DNA of 64,000 nucleotides from Mycobacterium sp. MBM (GTDB lineage: Bacteria; Actinomycetota; Actinomycetes; Mycobacteriales; Mycobacteriaceae), in the NCBI GenBank assembly GCA_021648845.1, contig JAKJHY010000015.1, positions 47,357-111,356 on the forward strand, given 5' to 3'. The notes beneath the pieces were generated by a model. It was not told the origin of the DNA. It did not search any database and saw only the letters and a list, made by a program, of their open reading frames with translations. A program made the translations under genes and the position numbers. This document shows positions 41,675-51,040 of the stretch, piece after piece (within the stretch, counting starts at the first letter, position 1; every line of letters starts with the position of its first letter).

Positions 41675-42567
41675 TGCGCTTTGGGTTCCTGATCAATGAG
41701 GTTCTGACCGGACTTCGTCGCAACGTCACGATGACGGTGGCGATGATCCTGACGACCGCCATCTCCATCGGATTGTTCGGCGGTGGTCTGCTGGTGATGC
41801 GGGTGGCCGACCAGTCCCGCGATATCTACCTCGACCGGGTGGAAAGCCAGGTCTTTTTGACCAACGATGTGTCGGTCAACGACCCGAACTGCGACGCCGA
41901 TCCGTGCATGGCGCTGCGCGCGCTGATCGACTCACGCGATGACGTGAAATCCGTGCGCTTTCTCAACCAGGATGAGGCCTACGCCGATGCGATCAAGAAG
42001 ATCCCGGCCTTCAAGGATGTCGCGAGCAAGAATGCGTTCCCGGCGTCGTTCATCGTGAAGCTGGAGAACCCGGAGCAGCACGTCGATTTCGACAGCGCCA
42101 TGCAGGGCCAGCCCGGTGTGCTCAACGTGCTGAACCAGAAAGATCTGATCGACCGGTTGTTCGCGTTGCTGGACGGGATGTCGAGCGCGGCGTTCGCGGT
42201 GGCGCTGGTGCAGGCGATCGGTGCGGTGTTGTTGATCGCCAACATGGTTCAGGTGGCGGCCTACACGCGGCGCACCGAGATCGGCATCATGCGCCTGGTC
42301 GGGGCGACCCGCTGGTACACCCAGTTGCCGTTCCTCGTGGAGGCGATGCTGGCCGCGTTCATCGGTGTGGTGCTCGCGCTGATCGGTTTGCTCGGGGTGC
42401 GCACACTGTTCCTGGAGAAGGCGCTCAGCCAGTTCACCCAGGCTAATTTGATTGCGCCGCTGGACTTCGCCGATATCCTCTATATCGCGCCGATCCTGCT
42501 CTTCGTGGGTGTGGCGATGGCCGGTGTCACGGCCTATGTGACGCTGCGCCTCTACGTGCGAAGATGA
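41674..42567 (+). CDS. ftsX: Cell division protein FtsX
   Basis: A 297-residue ABC permease with four helices. After the first helix there is a large extracellular domain (residues about 50-170) that carries the Cys pair in NDPNCDADPCMALRA, seen in mycobacterial FtsX as a disulfide. This domain binds and activates periplasmic cell-wall hydrolases. The C-terminal helices include LLIANMVQVAAYTRRTEIGI followed by MRLVGATRW, the FtsX/MacB signature. It starts with GTG overlapping ftsE, and its end overlaps smpB as ATGA. Confidence 0.96.
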   Translation: MRFGFLINEVLTGLRRNVTMTVAMILTTAISIGLFGGGLLVMRVADQSRDIYLDRVESQVFLTNDVSVNDPNCDADPCMALRALIDSRDDVKSVRFLNQDEAYADAIKKIPAFKDVASKNAFPASFIVKLENPEQHVDFDSAMQGQPGVLNVLNQKDLIDRLFALLDGMSSAAFAVALVQAIGAVLLIANMVQVAAYTRRTEIGIMRLVGATRWYTQLPFLVEAMLAAFIGVVLALIGLLGVRTLFLEKALSQFTQANLIAPLDFADILYIAPILLFVGVAMAGVTAYVTLRLYVRR

Positions 42568-43076
42568 CGATGGCTACTAAGAACAAGAAATCCGACAAAG
42601 CCGCGGTAAAGGCCAACAACCAGGTCGTGGCGACCAATCGCAAAGCGCGCCATAACTATTCGATCCTGGACGTGTACGAGGCCGGGATCGTGCTGGTCGG
42701 CACCGAGGTGAAGAGTCTGCGCGAAGGCCAGGCGTCGCTGGCCGACGCGTTCGCCACCGTCGACGATGGTGAGATCTGGCTGCGAAACCTGCACATCGCC
42801 GAATATCATCACGGCACCTGGACCAACCATGCACCGCGGCGAAACCGCAAACTGCTGATGCACCGCAGTCAGATCGACAACCTGGTCGGCAAGATCCGGG
42901 ACGGCAACCTGACCCTGGTGCCGCTGTCGTTGTACTTCACCGACGGCAAGGTCAAGGTCGAGCTGGCGCTGGCCCGCGGTAAAGAAGCCCGCGACAAGCG
43001 TCAGGATCTGGCCAAGCGGGACGCCGATCGGGAGATCATCCGTGAGCTGGGCCGCCGCGCCAAGGGCATGGCCTGA
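42564..43076 (+). CDS. smpB: SsrA-binding protein SmpB
   Basis: A 170-residue partner of tmRNA in trans-translation. Core signatures: NRKARHNYSILDVYEAGIVL, GTEVKSLREGQASLADAF, NLHIAEYHHGTW, RNRKLLMHRSQID and the C-terminal basic tail KEARDKRQDLAKRDADREI that reaches the decoding site. Its ATG overlaps the ftsX stop. The tmRNA gene follows 2.4 kb downstream, separated by the GGDEF-EAL gene. Confidence 0.97.
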   Translation: MTMATKNKKSDKAAVKANNQVVATNRKARHNYSILDVYEAGIVLVGTEVKSLREGQASLADAFATVDDGEIWLRNLHIAEYHHGTWTNHAPRRNRKLLMHRSQIDNLVGKIRDGNLTLVPLSLYFTDGKVKVELALARGKEARDKRQDLAKRDADREIIRELGRRAKGMA

Positions 43077-43166
43077 CTCGTCTCGCGCCCATCATCGCGG
43101 GATCCGCCGGGCCGCAGCTGACAGCGATATAGTGCGGCCCACGCGGTCATACGCACGAGAGGCTGG

Positions 43167-45440
43167 GTGACAGTGCGAACCTCGCGCCTGCGAGCATGGG
43201 CACTCGCCGCTGTCTGCACACTGGCGGCGGTCAACGCGGGCGCGTTCTGGGGCCCCTCGGTGGCCGATACCGTCGCGCATGCACTGCAGGTCGTTGTCGC
43301 GGTGGCCGCCATCGCCTGCGGGCTGAGCGTCGCGCGTGGCCAACACGGCCCCGACCGCTGGTGGCGCCTGGCGCTCGTCGCCGCCCTGGCGGACTGGGTG
43401 CTCGGTCAGACGCTGTGGCGGCTGCACGTGGCTGATTGGGCGCCGGTGCTGGCCAGGGTCGTCTTCATGGCGCTGCCGGTGCTGGTCTTCACGTCGGTGG
43501 TGCTGCTGGTGCGCTCCAGCGGCGGTGTGACCCCTCCCCCCGACAGTCCGCGACGGCAACCGTTCGTGACCAACGCGCTCGACGGTGTCATCGCGGCCCT
43601 GGCCTTCTTGATCCTGGCGGTGATGAGCGATCTGGGCACCAGGTTCTCGCCTTCCGGGTCCGCGATGCGTGTGCTCGATGTGGTGTTCATCGGCGCGGAG
43701 ATCTTCGTGGTGGGCGTCGTGATGCTGATCGCCACCATCTATGACCCGGCCCGCCCGAACCGGACGAATTACCTGCTGCTCGCCGGCGGTCTGCTGCTCA
43801 TGGGAGTGTCCAACCGATTGATCGCCTATGTGCGGTCGGTGGACATGGCCGACGCCGTGCAGTGGGTCGGGATCGGCTTGATCGTCGGGCCGGCGCTGCT
43901 CGGCTTCGCCTTCCTGCCGACCTCGCCGCTACCCGATGATCTCGCCTTCCGCCGCCAGGACTGGCCGCAGCTGCTATTGCCCTATGTGGGGTTCCTCGGT
44001 GTTGCGGTGCTGTTCACCTTCCACCTCTACATCGAACGCGAGCTGTCCGTCGCCGCGGTCTGTCTCACAGTGGCGATGGTGGCCTTGGTGGCGACCCGTC
44101 AGGTCGTCGCGACGCGCGCCGAGCGGTCGCTCACGCAGTGGTTGTACTGGGCGCAGCGCGGGCTGGAACATCAGGTGAACCATGACGCGTTGACCGGTCT
44201 GCCGAACCGGAAACTGTTCGCGCAGCGGCTCGACGAGGCCATGCGGCACGGACGCTTCGTGCTGATCTACATCGACCTCGACGATTTCAAAGAGGTCAAC
44301 GACCGGTACGGGCACGCCGCCGGTGACGAACTGCTGTGTGCCGTCGGAGAGCGGCTGGCGCGGTTCGTGGGCGAGGCGGACACCCTGGCCCGCATCGGCG
44401 GTGACGAGTTCGCGATCCTGATCGAGGATGCCGACGACCACGGCGAGCAGCTGGAGGCCGCCGCGGGACGGCTGCGGCTGGCATTGCGCGAACCGTTCCC
44501 GGTGCACGGGTCGTCACTGCGGGTGAAGGCCAGCATGGGATTGGTGCGGCCCGATTTCCACGGGCTGCCGCAGACCTCCGATGACCTGCTGCGCCAGGCC
44601 GATATATCGATGTACGCCGGGAAGCGGGTGGGCAAGGACACCGCGGTCGTCTACCAACCGTCCTCCGGTGCGGTGGTCGGTTTCTCGACCATGTTGCGGG
44701 CCGCCAAGGGTGAACCGCCGCCCGGTTTCCGGCTGGTCTACCAGCCGGTCGTCGAGCTCGGGAACGGCACACCGGTGGCGGTGGAGGCACTGGCCCGGTG
44801 GACGGCGGCAAACGGGATCGACATCTCCGCGGAAACATTCGTCGCGGAGGCCGAGGCCGCCGGACTGGGCGCCGATCTCGACGCGCTGGTCCTGGACCGG
44901 GCCTGCTGCGAGGTGCGTGGGCGCGGTCTGGAACTGGACATCCACGTCAACATCGGCGGCGCTCGACTGGGCAATCCGGCGTTCGAGGAGCAGGTGCGCA
45001 CGGTGTTGGAGCGCTACCAGATCCCGCGTCACCGGCTGGTGCTGGAGATCACCGAAACCATGCCGATCGTCGATCTCGACCGTGCCGCCCGGCAGATCCG
45101 CCGCTTCGGTGAACTGGGCGTCAGGGTTGCCCTCGACGATTTCGGTTCGGGGTTCAGCTCGCTCACCTATCTGCACGAGCTGCCGGTGGATATCGTGAAG
45201 CTCGACCGCAGCCTGGCATCCGGTAGCAATCCGGCCCGCGACCAGACGCTGTATCGCTCGGTGGTCACGCTGTGCGACGACCTCGGGCTCGACGTCATCG
45301 CCGAGGGGGTCGAGACCGTCGAGCAGGCCGATATGGTGTCCCGCGCCGGTGGCCGGCTGGCGCAGGGCCACCTGTTCGGACGACCGGTGCCGATCGGCGA
45401 ACTCGTCGCGTCGTTGGCGACGGTGGGGGGCCAGACTTAA
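43167..45440 (+). CDS. Membrane GGDEF-EAL cyclic-di-GMP enzyme
   Basis: A 757-residue protein. The first 330 residues hold about ten hydrophobic segments, a probable membrane sensor. The GGDEF domain has the intact active site ARIGGDEFAILIED; the RxxD inhibitory site is missing (GEAD). The EAL domain has EALARW, LVLEITETMP, VALDDFGSGFSSLTY, VKLDRS and IAEGVETVEQA, so the main catalytic residues for phosphodiesterase activity are present. It could be bifunctional, as known for other mycobacterial GGDEF-EAL proteins. It starts at a GTG with GAGAGG 4 bases upstream; TATAGT at 43128-43133 is a possible -10. Confidence 0.9.
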   Translation: MTVRTSRLRAWALAAVCTLAAVNAGAFWGPSVADTVAHALQVVVAVAAIACGLSVARGQHGPDRWWRLALVAALADWVLGQTLWRLHVADWAPVLARVVFMALPVLVFTSVVLLVRSSGGVTPPPDSPRRQPFVTNALDGVIAALAFLILAVMSDLGTRFSPSGSAMRVLDVVFIGAEIFVVGVVMLIATIYDPARPNRTNYLLLAGGLLLMGVSNRLIAYVRSVDMADAVQWVGIGLIVGPALLGFAFLPTSPLPDDLAFRRQDWPQLLLPYVGFLGVAVLFTFHLYIERELSVAAVCLTVAMVALVATRQVVATRAERSLTQWLYWAQRGLEHQVNHDALTGLPNRKLFAQRLDEAMRHGRFVLIYIDLDDFKEVNDRYGHAAGDELLCAVGERLARFVGEADTLARIGGDEFAILIEDADDHGEQLEAAAGRLRLALREPFPVHGSSLRVKASMGLVRPDFHGLPQTSDDLLRQADISMYAGKRVGKDTAVVYQPSSGAVVGFSTMLRAAKGEPPPGFRLVYQPVVELGNGTPVAVEALARWTAANGIDISAETFVAEAEAAGLGADLDALVLDRACCEVRGRGLELDIHVNIGGARLGNPAFEEQVRTVLERYQIPRHRLVLEITETMPIVDLDRAARQIRRFGELGVRVALDDFGSGFSSLTYLHELPVDIVKLDRSLASGSNPARDQTLYRSVVTLCDDLGLDVIAEGVETVEQADMVSRAGGRLAQGHLFGRPVPIGELVASLATVGGQT

Positions 45441-45466
45441 TCGGTGGCCCCTGCTGTCATACGCGC

Positions 45467-45472
45467 TATGAT
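45467..45472 (+). promoter_or_regulatory. -10 element of the ssrA promoter
   Basis: TATGAT lies 33 bases upstream of the mature tmRNA 5' end, leaving a short 5' precursor to be removed by processing. No strong -35 match is seen. Confidence 0.4.
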
Positions 45473-45505
45473 GGTGTGTCCTGCCGAAAGTCGGCGGGGG
45501 TGCGA

Positions 45506-45877
45506 GGGGCTGAACGGTTTCGACTTCGCGCATCGAATCAAGGGAAGCGTGCCGGTGCAGGCAAGAGACCACCGTAAGCGTCGTTGCAACCAATTAAGCG
45601 CCGATTCCAATCAGCGCGACTACGCCCTCGCTGCCTAAGTAGCGACTGCGTGTCTGTCAGCCCGGGAGCGCCCTCGGCCCGGTGTCTGGCATCAGCTAGA
45701 GGGACCCACCCACGGGTTCGGTCGCGGGACCCGTGGGGACATCAAACAGCGACTGGGATCGTCATCCTGACTTGTCTGCGTGATCAGGAGATCCGAGTAG
45801 AGGCATAGCGGACTGCGCACGGAGAAGCCTTGAGGGAATGCCGTAGGACCCGGGTTCAATTCCCGGCAGCTCCACCA
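45506..45877 (+). ncRNA. ssrA: Transfer-messenger RNA (tmRNA)
   Basis: A 372-base tmRNA. The 5' GGGGCTGAACGGTTTCGAC and the 3' T-arm with GGTTCAATTCC and a terminal CAGCTCCACCA form the tRNA-like domain; the encoded CCA is present. The tag reading frame runs from GCC at 45600 to TAA at 45638 and encodes ADSNQRDYALAA, one residue different from the ADSHQRDYALAA tag of M. tuberculosis. It rescues stalled ribosomes with SmpB and marks proteins for proteolysis. Confidence 0.97.
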
Positions 45878-45882
45878 CAAGG

Positions 45883-45914
45883 AAAGGCCGCAGGTCACAG
45901 GACCTGCGGCCTTT
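45883..45914 (+). terminator. Terminator hairpin of ssrA
   Basis: AAAGGCCGCAGGTC (45883-45896) and its exact reverse complement (45901-45914) form a 14-bp perfect stem with a 4-base loop, 5 bases after the tmRNA end. Only a weak T-rich tail follows. Confidence 0.8.
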
Positions 45915-46035
45915 CTCGTTCTGTTTGGTCGCCGAGATCGCGCCCGGTCACGGTCGTGCGGCCGCGAGGGAATCGGCCGTGTGCCGCCGCAGACGGACCC
46001 GCAACTAGGATCGCGGGCATGGGGCGAGGGCTTTT

Positions 46036-46947
46036 GTGATGGTCGGCGACAGCACGCAGTCGGACACCCAGGCCGGCTCGGGGATCGAGCCGCCGGTCGA
46101 GCCCCGCATCCGCCGGGCGCTGGGGCTGATGGAGCGGTTCGCGCCGGCGATCGGTGCCCGGTGGGCCACCGAGCTGTGGTGCACCCCGCCCGATGTCGAC
46201 GCCAGCCTGCGCATGCCCCCGGGTGTCCCCCCGAGCGAACCCGTCGAGGCGTACTGGTCTGGGCATCGCGTCGCGGGGGAGGCCTGGGGTGACGGGCCGG
46301 TGGTGTATCTGGTGCACGGCTGGGGCGGGTGCCGCGCGCACCTCGGTGTCTTCGTCAAACCTCTGGTGCAGGCGGGGCACCGCGTCATCGCCTTCGACCT
46401 GCCGGCACACAACGATTCCGATACCGGGTCGCTGGCGCCCGGTCGCACCCACCTCGTCGAGTGCACCGAGGCCGTCGATGCGTTCGTGCGCACGCACGGT
46501 CCGGCCCGCGCGATCGTCGCGCACTCGCTGGGCGCCAAGGCCGCCGCGCTGGCGCTGACCCGCGGCACCGATATCGCACGCCTGGTGTTCCTGGCGCCCA
46601 TGGGCGACTTCGACTACTACCTCGACATGTTCGCCGAGCGGCATGGTTTCGGCCCGCGCATCCGTGCTGGTCTGCACCGCCGGCTCGCCAAGCGCATCGA
46701 GATGCCGCTGCATGAGACCGATCTCGGGTTCATCGGGTCCAGACTTCGCGCCGCGACCCCGCTGATGGTGATCCACGACCCCGATGACCCGGACGCGCCG
46801 TACCGTTACAGCGAGGAACTGGTCGGCGCCTGGCCGGGGATGGAGCTGGTGACCACCCGCGGGCTGGGCCGGTTGGCGCACTACCGGATCCTGCGGCACC
46901 GTGCCGCGATCACCGCCGGCCTCGATTTCATCGGCACCGTTCGGTAA
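46036..46947 (+). CDS. Alpha/beta-hydrolase
   Basis: A 303-residue protein. Oxyanion region VVYLVHGWGGCRAHLG, nucleophile elbow IVAHSLGAKAAAL, acidic residue probably in MVIHDPDDPDAPY, and His in RLAHYRILRH. The order is that of serine hydrolases acting on esters or lipids. It starts at the GTG at 46036; the next codon is ATG, an equal choice. It stands alone after the tmRNA terminator with a 120-bp upstream gap. Confidence 0.82.
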   Translation: MMVGDSTQSDTQAGSGIEPPVEPRIRRALGLMERFAPAIGARWATELWCTPPDVDASLRMPPGVPPSEPVEAYWSGHRVAGEAWGDGPVVYLVHGWGGCRAHLGVFVKPLVQAGHRVIAFDLPAHNDSDTGSLAPGRTHLVECTEAVDAFVRTHGPARAIVAHSLGAKAAALALTRGTDIARLVFLAPMGDFDYYLDMFAERHGFGPRIRAGLHRRLAKRIEMPLHETDLGFIGSRLRAATPLMVIHDPDDPDAPYRYSEELVGAWPGMELVTTRGLGRLAHYRILRHRAAITAGLDFIGTVR

Positions 46948-46976
46948 TCGCTGCACCTTCTGACACGCTGTGCACG

Positions 46977-47237
46977 TCATCGAACAGCGAGGCCGACCTT
47001 CTGGGTCCGGGAGCGACCGCGCCGCCGAGCCGCTGAGAACGACGGCGGAAGCATGCGGCGCATCGCCCGCTGCGCCAGCCGGCGGTGCCGACCGCGCAGC
47101 ACGGTCCCGGCCAGCGTGCCGCAGAGGAATCCCGCGATGAACAGCCGTCGGGCAGGCCGCGGGGTCGGCCGCCCAACCCGGTAGCCACACCACGCGGCGA
47201 CGGCGGCGACGACGATGACCAGCGCGAGCGTCCCCAT
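46977..47237 (-). CDS. Small hypothetical membrane protein
   Basis: An 86-residue frame beginning MGTLALVIVVAAVAAW. Two hydrophobic segments (TLALVIVVAAVAAWCGYRV and LFIAGFLCGTLAGTVL) are joined by a basic linker, and a strongly basic C-terminus follows. The composition is compatible with a real two-helix membrane protein, but there is no recognised family and no ribosome binding site is obvious, so it could be spurious. Confidence 0.4.
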   Translation of the reverse strand: MGTLALVIVVAAVAAWCGYRVGRPTPRPARRLFIAGFLCGTLAGTVLRGRHRRLAQRAMRRMLPPSFSAARRRGRSRTQKVGLAVR

Positions 47238-47333
47238 CCGGTCGATCAAACCACCGCCGGTCCGGGTCCGAGCCGCTCGTGATCAAACCGAACCGCAAGC
47301 GTGACGGGCCGGCCCCGGCTGGTCGGGTGCGGG

Positions 47334-47873
47334 TCAACCCTGGGTGTCGGCCGGTGGCGGTTCGGAGGTGACCGTCTCGGTTTCGGTCTGGGTCTCGGTC
47401 ACGGTGCTGACGCTCGTGCTCACCGACGTGCTCGGCGTGCTGGTGGTCGTCGTGGTCGTGGTGGTGGTCGTCGACGGGGTGGTGGTCGTCGTGGTCGTGG
47501 TGGGCGCTGTCGTGGTGGTGGTCGACGGGGTAGCGGTGACCGTCTCGGTCGGTACCGGCGCCACCGCGGTCGTGCTGGCCGCCTCCGATGACGAGGTGGT
47601 CGTGCTCGTGGTCGTGGTGGACGAGGACGAGTCGTCGCCGAGGGCGGTGATGATCCCCCAGATCGCACCGGCCAGCACCAGCGCTGCCACCGCGCCGATC
47701 ACCACCAGCGCGGCGGGCTTGCGGTACCAGGGCAGCTGCGGTTCGGGTGCGCCGCCGGCGTATGGGTCACTCGCGGGATACGGCTGGGTGTAATCGCTGT
47801 AGCTGCCGGCGTACTGCGTCGGTTCGTCGTCGGAGTAGTAGCCCGGGTTTTCGGGGGGTCCGTTGTTCGCCAT
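47334..47873 (-). CDS. Thr-rich single-pass membrane protein
   Basis: A 179-residue protein with an acidic, Tyr/Pro-rich cytoplasmic part (NPGYYSDDEPTQYAGSYSDY), one transmembrane helix (AALVVIGAVAALVLAGAIWG) and an extracytoplasmic tail almost entirely of Thr, Ser, Pro and Val. The layout is common in mycobacterial envelope proteins, and the tail could be O-glycosylated. The ATG at 47873 starts MANNGPPENP. It is divergent from mmpL. No function is known. Confidence 0.75.
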   Translation of the reverse strand: MANNGPPENPGYYSDDEPTQYAGSYSDYTQPYPASDPYAGGAPEPQLPWYRKPAALVVIGAVAALVLAGAIWGIITALGDDSSSSTTTTSTTTSSSEAASTTAVAPVPTETVTATPSTTTTTAPTTTTTTTTPSTTTTTTTTTTSTPSTSVSTSVSTVTETQTETETVTSEPPPADTQG

Positions 47874-48007
47874 AGTGCTTCGACGGTACGACGTTGCGGT
47901 GACGACGTGCGGTGACTCGCCGGGCATGCGGGAAACGGCTCGGTCCGGCGCGGCGGGCACGCCCGAGTCTGTGAGGTTGCTGTCAATTGTCCGTACGGGT
48001 TGCTAAT

Positions 48008-48032
48008 GCTTAAATAAGCTACGTAAATTACG
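48008..48032. promoter_or_regulatory. Two adjacent small palindromes in the mmpL promoter region
   Basis: GCTTAAATAAGC (48008-48019) and CGTAAATTACG (48022-48032) are both perfect dyads, 2 bases apart, in the only AT-rich patch of the 195-bp gap upstream of mmpL. They may mark a promoter and repressor site. Confidence 0.4.
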
Positions 48033-48068
48033 CCCGATAGCGATTCGGTAAACGACGGGCCCCACTTC

Positions 48069-50912
48069 ATGAACGCCACGAACGCCCAGCGATCCAGGGT
48101 CGCGCACCTCATCCGCACCCTCGCGGTGCCGATCCTGCTGGGCTGGCTGGCCCTCACGGTTGCCACCAACGTGTTGGTGCCGTCCCTGGAAGAGGTCGGC
48201 GAGGCGAACACGGTCGGACTGAGCGCGCAGGACGCGCCGGCGATGATCTCGATGCGGCAGATCGGCGCCAACTTCGAGGAGTTCGACTCCGACAGCAACG
48301 CCATGGTGGTGCTGGAGGGTGATCAGCCGCTCGGCGACGAGGCCCATCATTACTACGACGGCCTCATCGACAAGTTCGAGGCCGACCCCACCCACATCCA
48401 GCATGTGGCCGACTTCTGGGGCGACACCCTGACCGCCGCCGGCGCACAAAGCGCCGACGGGAAATCCGCCTATGTCCAGCTCTACCTGCACGGCAACCAG
48501 GGCGAGACGCTGGCCAACGAGTCGGTGCAGGCCGTGCGCGACATCGTCGCCGCAACCCCGCCGCCGCCCGGTCTGCAGGTGTTCGTCACCGGTGGCGCGC
48601 CCCTGATCTCCGATCAGCATCATGCCGGCGACAAGAGCATCGCCAAGGTCACTATGATCACCCTGGGCGTCATCCTGCTGATGTTGCTGCTCGTGTACCG
48701 CTCGATCGGCACCACAATCCTGATTCTGCTGATGGTGTTCGTCGAGCTCGGCGCCGCCCGCGGTGTGGTCGCGTTCCTGGCCAATGCCGGTGTCATCGGA
48801 CTGTCGACGTTCGCGGTGAACCTGTTGACGCTGATGATCATCGCGGCGGGAACCGACTACGCGATTTTCGCCGTCGGCCGCTACCAGGAGGCACGCGGTG
48901 CCGGCGAGGACCGCGAGCGTGCCTACTACAGCATGTTCGGCGGCACTGCCCATGTGGTGCTGGGCTCGGGGCTGACCATCGCCGGCGCCATGCTGTGCCT
49001 GTCGTTCACCAGGCTGCCGTACTTCCAGACCATGGGCGTGCCGTGTGCGATCGGCACCCTGGTCGCGGTACTGGCCGCACTGACGCTCGGGCCCGCGGTC
49101 ATCACCATCGGCAGCCGGTTCGGCCGCTTCGAACCCAAGCGGGCCATCCGATCCCGGGGCTGGCGCCGCATCGGGGTCACCGTGGTGCGCTGGCCCGGCC
49201 CGGTCCTGGTAGCCAGCCTGGCGTTGGCGATCATCGGCCTGGTCACCCTGCCCGGCTACAAGACGAACTACGACGCCCGTCGCTATCTGCCTGCCGACTT
49301 GTCGGCCAACGTCGGATACGCCGCCGCCGAACGGCATTTCAGCGCGGCCCGGATGAACCCCGAACTGCTGATGGTGGAAAGCGACCGTGATCTGCGCAAT
49401 CCCGCCGACTTCCTGGTGATCAACAAAATCGCCAAGGGCATCCTCGCCGTCCCCGGCGTGGCCCGTGTGCAGACCATCACCCGCCCAAACGGAAAACCGA
49501 TCGAGCACACCACGATTCCGTTCATGCTGAGCCAGCAGGGCGCCACCCAGACGATGAACGAGAAGTACCGTCAGGGCCAGTTCGCCGACATGCTCAAGCA
49601 GGCCGACGATATGCAGACCAACATCGAGACCATGCAGCAGCTGGCGTCGGTCACCGAGCAAATGGCGGCCACCACCCACTCGATGGTGCTCAAGACGACC
49701 GATATGACGCTCGATGTCGCCGAAATGCGAGACCACATCGCGAATTTCGATGATTTCCTGCGACCGCTGCGTAACTATTTCTACTGGGAACCGCACTGCT
49801 ATGACATACCGGTGTGTTGGGCGATGCGGTCGGTGTTCGACACCCTTGACGGAATCGATGTGTTGACCACCGATATCGAACAGGTGGTGCCGGATCTGCA
49901 GCGGCTGGACACCCTGCTGCCGCAGATGGTCGCACTGATGCCGGAGAACATCCGCGTGATGGAGAACATGCGGAATTCGATGCTTACGATGTACCAGACC
50001 CAGAAGGGCATGCAGGACCAAGGGTCGGCGATGCAGGACAACTCGACGGCGATGGGGGAGGCCTTCGACGCGTCCCGCAACGACGACACCTTCTACCTGC
50101 CGCCGGAGGCCTTCGAGAACGAGGACTTCAAGCGCGGGATGGAGAACTTCATCTCACCCGACGGAAAATCGGTGCGGTTCATCATCTCTCACGACGGTGA
50201 CCCGGCGACCCCCGAGGGCATCGCGCATGTCGACCCGATCAAGCGGGCCGCCAAGGAAGCCATCAAGGGCACCCCGCTGGAAGGCTCCAAGATCTTTCTC
50301 GCCGGCACCGCCGCGACCTACAAGGACATGCACGACGGCGCGCAGTGGGATCTGGTCATCGCCGGGATCGCCGCCGCCTCTTTGATCTTCGTCATCATGC
50401 TGCTCATCACCCGGGCGTTGGTGGCGGCCGCGGTCATCGTCGGCACGGTGCTGTTGTCGCTCGGCGCGTCATTCGGCATGTCGGTGCTGCTGTGGCAGCA
50501 CATCATCGGTTTGGAGTTGCACTGGATGGTGCTGCCCATGTCGGTGATCCTGCTGCTGGCGGTGGGCTCGGATTACAACCTGCTGCTGGTCTCCCGCTTC
50601 AAGGAGGAACTCGCCGGCGGGCTGAAGACCGGCATCATCCGGGCGATGGCCGGGACCGGATCGGTGGTCACCTCGGCGGGTCTGGTGTTCGCGTTCACCA
50701 TGGCCTCGTTCGCGTTCAGCGATCTGATGGTGATGGCGCAGGTCGGCACCACCATCGCGCTGGGGCTGCTGTTCGACACCCTGGTGGTGCGCTCCTTCAT
50801 GACCCCGGCCATCGCCGCATTGCTGGGCAAGTGGTTCTGGTGGCCGCAGACGATTCGCACCGAGGCGTCTCGGCGCAGGCTTGCCGCACGTGGGATCGAC
50901 GTGCCCGCCTAG
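48069..50912 (+). CDS. mmpL: MmpL-family RND transporter (MmpL4/5-like)
   Basis: A 947-residue RND-superfamily lipid or siderophore exporter. Two membrane halves are visible, each with the family proton-relay Asp-Tyr pair (AAGTDYAIFAVGRYQEA and AVGSDYNLLLVSRFKEE). The second periplasmic domain contains a long coiled-coil segment (LASVTEQMAATTHSMVLKTT through NMRNSMLTMYQTQKGMQDQ) with a Cys pair in HCYDIPVCW, features of MmpL4/MmpL5-type pumps. Those normally have a cotranscribed MmpS partner; none is encoded beside this gene. Start at the ATG at 48069, after an AT-rich promoter region. Confidence 0.92.
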   Translation: MNATNAQRSRVAHLIRTLAVPILLGWLALTVATNVLVPSLEEVGEANTVGLSAQDAPAMISMRQIGANFEEFDSDSNAMVVLEGDQPLGDEAHHYYDGLIDKFEADPTHIQHVADFWGDTLTAAGAQSADGKSAYVQLYLHGNQGETLANESVQAVRDIVAATPPPPGLQVFVTGGAPLISDQHHAGDKSIAKVTMITLGVILLMLLLVYRSIGTTILILLMVFVELGAARGVVAFLANAGVIGLSTFAVNLLTLMIIAAGTDYAIFAVGRYQEARGAGEDRERAYYSMFGGTAHVVLGSGLTIAGAMLCLSFTRLPYFQTMGVPCAIGTLVAVLAALTLGPAVITIGSRFGRFEPKRAIRSRGWRRIGVTVVRWPGPVLVASLALAIIGLVTLPGYKTNYDARRYLPADLSANVGYAAAERHFSAARMNPELLMVESDRDLRNPADFLVINKIAKGILAVPGVARVQTITRPNGKPIEHTTIPFMLSQQGATQTMNEKYRQGQFADMLKQADDMQTNIETMQQLASVTEQMAATTHSMVLKTTDMTLDVAEMRDHIANFDDFLRPLRNYFYWEPHCYDIPVCWAMRSVFDTLDGIDVLTTDIEQVVPDLQRLDTLLPQMVALMPENIRVMENMRNSMLTMYQTQKGMQDQGSAMQDNSTAMGEAFDASRNDDTFYLPPEAFENEDFKRGMENFISPDGKSVRFIISHDGDPATPEGIAHVDPIKRAAKEAIKGTPLEGSKIFLAGTAATYKDMHDGAQWDLVIAGIAAASLIFVIMLLITRALVAAAVIVGTVLLSLGASFGMSVLLWQHIIGLELHWMVLPMSVILLLAVGSDYNLLLVSRFKEELAGGLKTGIIRAMAGTGSVVTSAGLVFAFTMASFAFSDLMVMAQVGTTIALGLLFDTLVVRSFMTPAIAALLGKWFWWPQTIRTEASRRRLAARGIDVPA

Positions 50913-51040
50913 GCCGGGCACGCCGAGAACACTCCGCACCATCCAAGCGGGTGGCCCACCGGCACCCGTCGCATCGCGGATACCCCGCCCCCTTCGCTGC
51001 CAGTTGTTTGAGCAACGACGCGGGTGGGAATGGTGGGCGG

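Noticed and set aside
47345..47640. Apparent tandem repeat array
   Set aside because: It is the Thr/Ser-codon low-complexity tail of a membrane protein, not a CRISPR or minisatellite array; units are irregular and in frame.
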